Translations under genes and position numbers: made by a program | Assembly (NCBI GenBank): GCA_047974625.1 | Contig: JBKECK010000034.1 | Span: 1-64,000, forward strand | Length of the DNA stretch: 64,000 nucleotides | Direction: 5' to 3' | Source: CADEDH01 sp047974625 | Lineage (GTDB): Bacteria; Actinomycetota; Acidimicrobiia; Acidimicrobiales; SZUA-35 | The notes under the pieces: model-generated | What the model was told of the DNA's origin: nothing | The model's input: the letters and a program-made list of their open reading frames with translations, nothing else | The model's database searches: none | In this document: one piece after another, positions 56,267 through 64,000 of the stretch | How the letters are laid out: the number at the start of each line of letters is the position of its first letter | How positions within the stretch are numbered: the first letter of the stretch is position 1

Positions 56267-57205
56267 CTACCAGGCGATGCCGATGTCGACCCCGTGGTAG
56301 CGGAGGCCGACAGCGCCGGCCCCGATCAGCGGCCCCTCGTCTCCACAGCCCGCCGGTTCGATCCGGGCCCCGAGGCTGTACCCGAGCCGGCAGACCCGGT
56401 CCATCTCGGCCTGGGCGGCGGTGAAGAACGGCTCCCCGAACCCGAGCGCCACCGACCCGGCCACCACCACTAGGGGCAGATCGAGCAGGTTGGCCACCGA
56501 ACCGGCGGCCCGGCCCACCAGGGTGCCGACCCGGGCGATCTCGGCCGACGAGGCCTCGGCGGCCGGGCGGCCGGTGTGGACCGCGATCGCGGTGCCGGAA
56601 GCCTCCGCCTCCAGCACGCCCCGGACGTGGGCGGCCAGCCGCCCCACCGGATCGTGGCCCGGTGTGTCCACCACGACATGGCCGACATGGCCGGCGTTAC
56701 CGGAGGCGCCGGACAGCAGCCGGCCGTCGAGCACGATCCCACCCCCGACCCCGGTGGACACCACCATGGCCATGTAGTTGGGTTGACCGGCGGCGGCGCC
56801 CACCCAGCCCTCGGCTAGGGCCAGGGCCTTGGCGTCGTTGTCGACCTCGACGGGCAGGCCCGACAGCTCGGCCAGGCGGGCCCGGAGCGGGAAACGGCGC
56901 CAGGCCACGAGATTGAGTGGCGACACCAGCTCGGCGTTGGCTGTCATCGGCCCACCGCAACCCACCCCGCACACGGTGTAGGCGTCGTAGGGGGCGAAGC
57001 GGGCCAGCAGGCGGGCCAGCGCGCCGAACACCTCCTCGGCGTCGTCGCCCAGCGGGGTGGGCGTGGACGCCCGGGCCCTCAACCGACCGGCCGCGTCGAC
57101 CACCCCGGCGGCCAGCTTCGTGCCCCCCACGTCGACGGCGAGCGCGCGCGGCCCGGCCTCCCGACAGCACACGGCGGCGGGCGGGCACGAACCCCCGTGA
57201 CTCAT
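56267..57205 (-). CDS. ROK family sugar kinase-like protein lacking the zinc-binding motif
   Basis: ROK-fold sugar kinase (glucokinase/N-acetylhexosamine kinase type), 312 aa. ALAVDVGGTKLAAGVVD is the ATP phosphate-1 loop, GVGCGGPMTANAELVSPLNL the second region, VEVDNDAKALALAEGW contains the catalytic Asp, and VVSTGVGGGIVLDGRLL the adenosine loop. The usual GH...CxCGxxGC-E motif reads GHVVVDTPGHDPVGRLAAHV then EAEASG. The His and SG remain but all cysteines are gone, so no structural zinc is expected. ATG 57205 is preferred (GAGG 5 bases upstream) to GTG 57211. Confidence 0.87.
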   Translation of the reverse strand: MSHGGSCPPAAVCCREAGPRALAVDVGGTKLAAGVVDAAGRLRARASTPTPLGDDAEEVFGALARLLARFAPYDAYTVCGVGCGGPMTANAELVSPLNLVAWRRFPLRARLAELSGLPVEVDNDAKALALAEGWVGAAAGQPNYMAMVVSTGVGGGIVLDGRLLSGASGNAGHVGHVVVDTPGHDPVGRLAAHVRGVLEAEASGTAIAVHTGRPAAEASSAEIARVGTLVGRAAGSVANLLDLPLVVVAGSVALGFGEPFFTAAQAEMDRVCRLGYSLGARIEPAGCGDEGPLIGAGAVGLRYHGVDIGIAW

Positions 57206-57857
57206 CGCCACCTCGTCGGTGGGGGCAGCATCTGGCCGGTGTGACGGCGCATTGGGGACACTCCGGTCGTTGGGGACACTCCGGCTCGGTCACCGCGGCG
57301 CCGAACCTCGCTCGGGTTCCACGGTACCCGTCCGGAGGATCCGGGTGTGGATACCGTCCCCGCCCTCCCGACCCCCGCCGGGCCGCTCTCGGCTTCCGCC
57401 CGGCCGACGGCGGAGACCCTGGTTCCCCGAACAATCCGTAGGTCCGGATGGTCGCGGTCGGGGCACCGGGCCGGGTTTGGAGGCACAGCCCGGGTCCGGG
57501 CCCGACGGTGGGGCGGGGGCCGGCAGATCACTCGTCAGGGGGATAGATCGCCCTGGGTGCGCGCCTCCAACACCTGGCCGGTCCGATCACAGAACTCGTC
57601 GAGCCTCAACCGGCCCTCGTCGGAGGCCCAGACGTCATCGTCGTGGGCCGCCATGGCCCCGATCGTACCCCCGCCGGTGACCCCGCTCAGGCGCTGGCGG
57701 GGGCCTCGGCCGGCCTCCGCCGCCGGCGGCCGGACGCCCTGACCGGATATCACACGTCACCGGGGTTCAGACCTGTCCGATCACCGGCCTCGGCGAGAAC
57801 CTCGCCTGTGAGACCCCGACCCATCCCGACGGTCGGCCGATCACCTAAGCGAGCTAC
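57206..57857. other. Interval between the ROK gene and moxR with an 18-bp direct repeat
   Basis: About 650 bases without a firm gene. Two copies of TTGGGGACACTCCGG (57252-57266 and 57270-57284, 18-bp period) lie 50-80 bases upstream of the ROK start and look like paired regulator half-sites. A weak small frame at 57535-57654 is listed separately. Nothing else recognised. Confidence 0.45.
57535..57654 (-). CDS. Possible small protein (39 aa)
   Basis: Frame with ATG 57654 coding MAAHDDDVWASDEGRLRLDE then FCDRTGQVLEARTQGDLSP. Composition is protein-like (balanced charges, not a repeat) and the codon positions are GC3-rich. It has only a GGGG-type upstream purine run and no recognised family. 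May equally be chance. Confidence 0.3.
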   Translation of the reverse strand: MAAHDDDVWASDEGRLRLDEFCDRTGQVLEARTQGDLSP

Positions 57858-58846
<989 letters not shown>

Positions 58847-58847
<1 letters not shown>

Positions 58848-60040
58848 TGCGAGCCACCCGGGCCGGCATCGGTCTCCTTGTCGTCTCGGCCATCTGCCTC
58901 GTCTCGGGTCGAATCTTCGGCCTGGTCGAGCTGTACGTATTGGCGGCGATGGGCCTGGCTGCGGTCGGCCTCGCCGCGCTGGCCACCCTGAGCATCCGGT
59001 TGAACCTCGACGTTGGGCGGATGGCCTCGTCGTCCCGTCTCCGGGTGGGCTCACCCGCCCGGGTCGACCTGTCGATCACCAACCGGTCCCGGCGTCCCAC
59101 CCCGGTGATCTCGGCCCATGACGAGGTGGGGGGATCCCGGGGCGCCACCCTCCTGTTGGCCCCGATCTCCAGCCGGGCGACCACGCGTATCGCCTACCGA
59201 CTTCCGGCCCCCCGTCGTGGTGAGCAGCCCGTCGGCCCCCTCAACCTGGTGGTCGGCGACCCCCTCGGCCTGACCCAGCGACGAAGCCAGGCTGCCTCCA
59301 CCAGCATCCTGCTGGTACACGCCGCCCTGCTCGATCTGGCCCCGCTCGTGGCCACCGCCGGCCAGGACCCCACCGCGGAACGACAACAGCACCGGGCTCT
59401 GGCCGTGAGCGGCGACGAGTTCTACGCCCACCGGCCCTACACCGTCGGCGACCCCCTCAAACAGGTGGACTGGAAGGCCAGCGCCCGCGCCGACGACCTG
59501 ATCATCCGCCAGGAGGAACGGCCCCGCGCCGGGCGGGTGACGGTGATCCTCGACCGCCGGCGCGAGGTGTACGACCCGGACGGATTCGAACGAGCCGTCT
59601 CGGCCGCCCTGAGCGCCCTGTGGGCCGGGTGGCGGGGTGGCGATTCCCTGACCTTCATGACCTCGGCCAATCCAGCCGTCACCGAGATCCGGAGCCGGGC
59701 AGACTTCGACAGCATCGACGAGCAGCTCGCCGTCGCGAACTGGACCGAGTCGGCCTCCCTGGTGGCGACCCTCGAAGACCGCACGAAGGTGACCCGGGGC
59801 GGGACGCTGGTGGTGGTCACCGGACGGCTCGCCCCCCGGGTCGACACGGCCCTGAGCCGAGCCGGCCGGGCCTTCGGTCAGGTCATCACCGTGTCGACCG
59901 ACGCGGCCAACCCGACACCGAGCTGGGTGCTCCGCCACGACGGCAACGCGGATTTCGCCGCCCAATGGCGCCAGGTCGTCCCCCGCACCAACGCCCCGAT
60001 GTCGAGCACCGCCAGCGCCCTGTCGCTGGGAGCATCGTGA
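58847..60040 (+). CDS. DUF58 domain protein
   Basis: 397-aa protein with two N-terminal helices (IGLLVVSAICLVSGRIFGLV and LYVLAAMGLAAVGLAALATL) followed by an extracytoplasmic or cytoplasmic beta-rich region. The DUF58 core is EFYAHRPYTVGDPLKQVDWK, ASARADDLIIRQEERPRAG and VTVILDRRREVYDPDGFERA; this segment is vWA-like. It starts one base inside the moxR stop. DUF58 proteins are presumed MoxR partners; the function is not known. Confidence 0.9.
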
Positions 60041-60074
60041 CCCCCCACCAGCCCACACCCGTCTGCGTACCATC

Positions 60075-62546
60075 ATGACCGCGGTCAGGGATCAGTCGGC
60101 TCCGACACCGGTGGTGCTCGAGGTCGCGGCGGCGATACTGGTGCCGTCGGCGTGCATCGGCCTGCTCCGGGTGTTCGATTCGAGTGATGCGGTGGCCACC
60201 GTGGCCGGGACGGCCCTGCTGTCCACGGCGGTGGCGGTGGCGCTCCGCCGGCTCCGGTTGGGCCTGCTGCCAGCCAGCCTGATCTCCCTCCTGGTGTTGG
60301 GCGTGTTGCTGATGAACCGGTTCGCCCCCGGTACCGCCTGGTTCGGCCTGATTCCCACGGGTGCCACGGTGGACGGATTCCAGTCGCTGGGTGACGAGCT
60401 GGTGGCCAACTTCCAGGAGCTGAAGGCCCCGGTGCCCGCCGTCGACCCGTTCATGGCCGCGGCGATGGTGGCGGCGTGGACGATGGCCATGCTCACCGAC
60501 TGGGGGGCCCTGCGGCTGCGTCTGGCCTTCGAGCCCGTCCTTCCCGCCGGCCTCATCTTCGTCTTCTCGTCGTTGCTGGGCGCGGGGAGCCGGCCGGTGG
60601 CCGCCACGGTGGTGTTCGGTCTGGCGGTGGCGTTCTGGGCCGTCACCCAGCGCACGGCCAATCTGATCACCTCCAACAGCTGGCTGCTCAACGAGCGGCG
60701 CCGTGGGGCCCGGTCGCTGGCCGTGACGGGGGCGGTGTTCGCCACCGCTGCCGTGGTGGCCGGGGCGGTGGCCGGACCGCACCTTCCCGGGGCGGAGGCG
60801 GAACCGGTGGTCACGTTCCGCGAGGCCGACGACCCGACCCGCGAGGTGGTGACCCCGTTCGTCAGCCTCGAGTCCCGACTGGTCGAACAGGCCGACGTCG
60901 AGCTGTTCACGGTGGCGGCCAACCAGCCTTCGTACTGGCGCCTGGCCGGCCTCGACCAGTACGACGACTTCCTCTGGACCGTGACCGGCAATTTCACGCC
61001 GGAGAACAGCAATCTCCCCAGCGTCGACACCGTCGGCGGCACCCGCGACCCGGTGACCCAGACCTACACCATCGAGGCCCTGGACGCGATCTGGGTACCC
61101 GCGGCGTTCACCCCGTCCCGGATCGTCGACACCTCCACCCAGATCACCTGGAACGCAGAGACCTCGTCGTTGACGGTGGCCAACGGGGTCGACACCTCGG
61201 ATGGCGCCGTTTACACCATCGAGTCGATGGTGCCCCGGTTCTCGGCCGCCGAACTCGCGGCCGCCCCCGAGGAGCCGCCGCCGCCCGAGATCGCCGAGCG
61301 GGACCTGGCTCTGCCGGAGTTGTCCCCCATAGTCGAGTCGATCGCGCTCGAGGTCACCCAGGACGCGCCCACCCGGTACGACAAGATGCTGGCCCTACAG
61401 GCCTACTTCCGGGCCTTCGACTACAGCGTCGACCTGTCGCCGCGGGCCGGCGACAGGATCGAGCAGTTCCTGAACGAGCGGACGGGCTTCTGTCAGCACT
61501 TCGCCGCCACCTACGCCCTGATGGCCCGGTCGTTGGGGTACCCGGCCCGGGTGGCCACCGGGTTCACCTGGGGTGACCCGATCGGCACCGACGAGCAGGG
61601 CCAGACCATCTACCAGGTCACCGGACGCCAGGCCCACGCCTGGCCCGAGGTCTGGTTCAACGGGATCGGCTGGGTTCCGTTTGAGCCCACCCCGGGCCGG
61701 GGGGCTCCCGAGGCGGTCGGCTACTCGACGGTTCCGGCCGTCCAGGACTCGCTAGTCCAACCGGACAACCCGGGGGCCGCCGTCACGACCACCGAAACCA
61801 CCCAGGCGGCCACTCCGGACACCACCCTCCCCCTCACCGAGGACCCGATGCTCGGCGCCGGCGACATCACCGACGCCGGGCCGACTTCCGATTCCGAGTC
61901 CGGCCGGGCCTGGCCCAGCCTGGCCACCGCCCTGAGGATTCTCGGGGTGCTACTGCTCGTCGCTCTGCTGCTCGGGGCGATGCCGGCGCTGTACATGATC
62001 CGCCGGGGTCGACGCCGACGGCGGGCGATCACCCCGGCGGCCCGGGTGGAGACGGCCTGGGCCGACATGTCGGAGGATCTGGAGCTGGGGTTCAACCTGG
62101 TGCGGCGACCGTCCGAGACCCGCCGCGAGTTCGCCCAGCGCCTCCAGCGGGATCCCCGGATCCCCCAAGACGCCTTCGCCGGGATGGCCCGCCTAGCCAC
62201 GACCGCCCGCTACGCCCCCGGGGTCCTCACCGATGCCGACGCCGCCGAGGCAGCCGGGTGGGCGTCGGAGATCCAGGCCATCGTGCGACGTCGGGTCGGT
62301 CTGGTGGGGATCGGCCGTCGACTCCTCAATCCCCGCCGGGCGTTGGGCCGGCAGGCCCGACCGGCACCCGCCAACGGGCCCCGCCCCCTGGTGGCTCCGG
62401 ACCGGACCGCGGCTCCCGCCGAGTTGGTGGGCGCCGTCGCCGATCGCAGCGACCGGCCCGATGGCCCCCCTTCGGCGCCGACCGTCCCCGCAACCGGGCC
62501 ACCGGAAGCCAACGGCCACCGTCCCCCGGCCACCTCGCGGGGCTGA
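60075..62546 (+). CDS. TgpA-type membrane transglutaminase-like protein (DUF3488, transglutaminase core, DUF4129)
   Basis: 823-aa membrane protein. Six N-terminal helices (about residues 10-235, DUF3488) lead to an extracytoplasmic region. The transglutaminase-like core is ERTGFCQHFAATYALMARSL (Cys near residue 472), GYPARVATGFTWGD and GRQAHAWPEVWFNGIGWVPF, with EPTPG supplying the acidic position. A further helix near residue 620-640 (LRILGVLLLVALLLGAMPAL) precedes a cytoplasmic DUF4129-like domain (RRPSETRREFAQRLQRDPRI) and a Pro/Ala-rich tail. It is the last gene of the moxR operon. The family is implicated in envelope integrity; the substrate is unknown. Confidence 0.9.
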   Translation: MTAVRDQSAPTPVVLEVAAAILVPSACIGLLRVFDSSDAVATVAGTALLSTAVAVALRRLRLGLLPASLISLLVLGVLLMNRFAPGTAWFGLIPTGATVDGFQSLGDELVANFQELKAPVPAVDPFMAAAMVAAWTMAMLTDWGALRLRLAFEPVLPAGLIFVFSSLLGAGSRPVAATVVFGLAVAFWAVTQRTANLITSNSWLLNERRRGARSLAVTGAVFATAAVVAGAVAGPHLPGAEAEPVVTFREADDPTREVVTPFVSLESRLVEQADVELFTVAANQPSYWRLAGLDQYDDFLWTVTGNFTPENSNLPSVDTVGGTRDPVTQTYTIEALDAIWVPAAFTPSRIVDTSTQITWNAETSSLTVANGVDTSDGAVYTIESMVPRFSAAELAAAPEEPPPPEIAERDLALPELSPIVESIALEVTQDAPTRYDKMLALQAYFRAFDYSVDLSPRAGDRIEQFLNERTGFCQHFAATYALMARSLGYPARVATGFTWGDPIGTDEQGQTIYQVTGRQAHAWPEVWFNGIGWVPFEPTPGRGAPEAVGYSTVPAVQDSLVQPDNPGAAVTTTETTQAATPDTTLPLTEDPMLGAGDITDAGPTSDSESGRAWPSLATALRILGVLLLVALLLGAMPALYMIRRGRRRRRAITPAARVETAWADMSEDLELGFNLVRRPSETRREFAQRLQRDPRIPQDAFAGMARLATTARYAPGVLTDADAAEAAGWASEIQAIVRRRVGLVGIGRRLLNPRRALGRQARPAPANGPRPLVAPDRTAAPAELVGAVADRSDRPDGPPSAPTVPATGPPEANGHRPPATSRG

Positions 62547-62554
62547 GGGATCAC

Positions 62555-62640
62555 CGATGAGGCCTCGGCCGAAGAGCCAACAACACCGATGAGGCCTCGG
62601 CCGAAGAGCCAACAACACCGATGAGGCCTCGGCCGAAGAG
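62555..62640 (-). repeat. Tandem array of the dispersed core repeat, locus C (32-bp period)
   Basis: Three copies start at 62555, 62587 and 62619. On the plus strand they read CGATGAGGCCTCGGCCGAAG then AG, the reverse complement of the core at loci A and B with one base changed in the centre. The spacer is CCAACAACAC. The array begins 8 bases after the tgpA stop, in the convergent gap with the DUF3040 gene. Confidence 0.85.
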
Positions 62641-62661
62641 CCGGTGAGCGGCAGAGGAGCT

Positions 62662-62704
62662 GCCCGTCGGTACCGGGGCCGAGGGGCCGTTGCCAACGAC
62701 GGGC
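62662..62704. terminator. Candidate bidirectional terminator between tgpA and DUF3040
   Basis: GCCCGTCG (62662-62669) and CGACGGGC (62697-62704) form a perfect 8-bp stem. The 27-nt loop contains a smaller GGCC/GGCC pairing. It sits between two convergent genes, directly after repeat locus C. No T-tract. Confidence 0.4.
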
Positions 62705-62754
62705 GCTCGGAGCGCGCCTCGCCGGTTCCGGGTTGACGATTCGGCCGGCTGGCC

Positions 62755-63108
62755 TCAGTCGTCGAGGCTGGAGCCGTTCCGCCGATTGAAGTTCGGGTTG
62801 GCGGCCCGGAACGCGGTGGACACCTGGCGCATACCGGCCCGACCCATCAGGCGGACGTTGCGTTCGATGCCGAGGGCGCTGACCAGCATGATCAGAAAAC
62901 CGATGAAGGCGACCATGAAGTGGATCTGGAGGGTGGCGACCATGACGGCCAAGCCCACGACCAAGCCGACCACGGACCACTTGATCGAGCCGAGAGCGTG
63001 GCGGTAAACCGTCGTCTCCCCGACCTCTCGCGCCAGCCGAGGATCGCTCTCGTGCAGGTTCTTCTCGATCTCGTCGAGAATGCGCTGCTCATCTTCCGAC
63101 AGTGGCAT
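62755..63108 (-). CDS. DUF3040 membrane protein
   Basis: 117-aa actinobacterial protein. The N-terminal motif MPLSEDEQRILDEIEKNLHE is the DUF3040 signature, followed by DPRLAREV and two adjacent hydrophobic helices (IKWSVVGLVVGLAVMVATL and FMVAFIGFLIMLVSALGI). I chose ATG 63108 because the family always begins at MPLSE-x-E. Function unknown; in mycobacteria a DUF3040 gene lies close to mraZ, and here it is 9 kb from it. Confidence 0.9.
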   Translation of the reverse strand: MPLSEDEQRILDEIEKNLHESDPRLAREVGETTVYRHALGSIKWSVVGLVVGLAVMVATLQIHFMVAFIGFLIMLVSALGIERNVRLMGRAGMRQVSTAFRAANPNFNRRNGSSLDD

Positions 63109-63308
63109 CCGCTCGTCCTTCTGGCCCGTGCTCCACGCTTCAGTCTCGCGCATCGCGGCGATCGCGACAACGCGCCTGACCTGAGATTTAACCACTGGCG
63201 CCGGGCGACCCGGTCAACCGTCGTGTCGGTTCTTCATCGGTCAGGCGGGCCCGGCCTGGAGTCGTTGGCCTCATGATCCTGGGCCGACCCCCAACCCACC
63301 CGCCGTGA

Positions 63309-64000
63309 CTAGGTATTATCGCCCAGGGTCCCGGCGTCGGCTTGCCGTTCGCTCCCCGGGCCCCACATCCCGGGCCGGTCCCGGCCGCCGTCTCCCGGTC
63401 GAGAATCGGATTTCGTACGGGCCCGGGGAGATCGTACGAGGGCGGCCGGCCCGATGGCGTCGGCCCCGAACCGCCGGCGGATGTCGTCGACGGCGACGTC
63501 AGCCTCGGTCGTGACCGGGGGCGGACCGGCCCCCGAGAGGAGGTCGTCGAACGACAACTGCTCGGCCACTTCCCCGGTGAGGGAGCCGACGCCCACCCCT
63601 AGGAGCCGGACACCGGGGCCGAGGTCAACCGCGTCCAGCAGGCGGGTGGCGGTGGTGGTGATCCGGGTCCCGGCGTCGGTGGCGGCACCGAGCGTGGCCG
63701 ACCGGGTCAGGGTCTCGAAGCTCGGGTAGCGCACCTTCACCGTCACGGTTCGTCCCCGGAGCCCGGCGGCCCGGAGGCGGGACGCCACCGAGTCGGCCAT
63801 GCGGACTATCTCCCGGTCGAGGTCCACCCGGTCGGTCAGGTCGGTGACGAAGGTCTCCTCGTGGCTGATCGACTTGGTGGGCCGGTCCGGTTCGACGGGC
63901 CGGTCGTCGCGGCCGTTGGCCACGGCGTGCAGGTGGCGGCCGTGGGCGTCGCCGACCGCCCCGATCAGTTGCCGGAGGGGCAGGTCGGCCAGGTCGCCGA
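63309..64000 (-). CDS. dinB: DNA polymerase IV (Y family), C-terminal part; gene continues beyond the window
   Basis: The visible 230 codons are the thumb and little-finger end of a Y-family translesion polymerase. GDLADLPLRQLIGAVGDAHG with RHLHAVANGRDDRPVEP is followed by the signature KSISHEETFVTDLTDRVDLD, then VTVKVRYPSFETLTRSATLG and LGVGVGSLTGEVAEQLSFDD. The catalytic palm and start lie past base 64000. The last 50 residues are a Pro/Arg/Gly-rich tail without a recognisable beta-clamp motif, although QLSFDDLL (near 63540) resembles the clamp-binding peptide QLSLF. Confidence 0.92.
   Translation of the reverse strand, partial: GDLADLPLRQLIGAVGDAHGRHLHAVANGRDDRPVEPDRPTKSISHEETFVTDLTDRVDLDREIVRMADSVASRLRAAGLRGRTVTVKVRYPSFETLTRSATLGAATDAGTRITTTATRLLDAVDLGPGVRLLGVGVGSLTGEVAEQLSFDDLLSGAGPPPVTTEADVAVDDIRRRFGADAIGPAALVRSPRARTKSDSRPGDGGRDRPGMWGPGSERQADAGTLGDNT

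Overview
The window is high-GC chromosomal DNA with short intergenic gaps and frequent GTG/TTG starts. It has a ylmD-ylmE-sepF-ylmG-divIVA block beside ftsZ, no ftsA, a DUF3040 protein and a Bpa-type proteasome activator. This points to Actinomycetota, most likely a deep lineage such as Acidimicrobiia; the class is inferred from gene content and gene order only. I see no rRNA, tRNA, CRISPR array, insertion sequence or prophage.

Region 1 (1-22.5 kb) is a surface-polysaccharide locus. It has two polyprenyl-phosphate sugar transferases, two glycosyltransferase-2 proteins, a WecG/TagA-type glycosyltransferase, one Wzx-type flippase and two Wzy/O-antigen-ligase-type polymerases. It also has three Wzz/BY-kinase co-polymerases (one with a broken P-loop and no C-terminal tyrosines), a Wzb-type phosphatase, two membrane-anchored parallel beta-helix proteins, glucose-1-phosphate cytidylyltransferase and a CDP-paratose-epimerase-like SDR. 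The duplicated sets suggest two assembly lines, or one line with a regulatory duplicate.

Region 2 (22.6-32.4 kb) is housekeeping: dnaE, a protein of unknown function, bpa, a phosphodiesterase-family protein, an Rrf2 regulator with a nitroreductase, then rluD, lspA and a TraR/DksA protein. Region 3 (33-53.4 kb) is a minus-strand division and cell-wall cluster in transcription order mraZ, rsmH, ftsL-like, ftsI, murE, mraY, murD, ftsW, murG, murC, murB, ftsQ, ftsZ, ylmD, yggS, sepF, yggT, divIVA. Eight junctions between ftsL and ftsQ are 4-base stop/start overlaps, and murF is absent. Many of these proteins carry in-frame short tandem repeats or long disordered extensions. The mraZ upstream region shows a MraZ-box array with 10-bp period over a sigma70-type promoter, plus an SOS-box-like palindrome.

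Region 4 (53.9-64 kb) holds a lipoate-ligase-like protein, an HNH nuclease, a small conserved protein, a LysE exporter, a ROK kinase without the zinc motif, a MoxR-DUF58-transglutaminase operon, a DUF3040 protein and the 3' part of dinB.

The most unusual non-coding signal is a 22-bp core repeat (CTCTTCGGCC, a purine-purine pair AA or GA depending on strand and copy, then GGCCTCATCG). It occurs as short tandem arrays at three separate intergenic sites (18.1, 29.1 and 62.6 kb), with a different period at each site (34, 74 and 32 bp).
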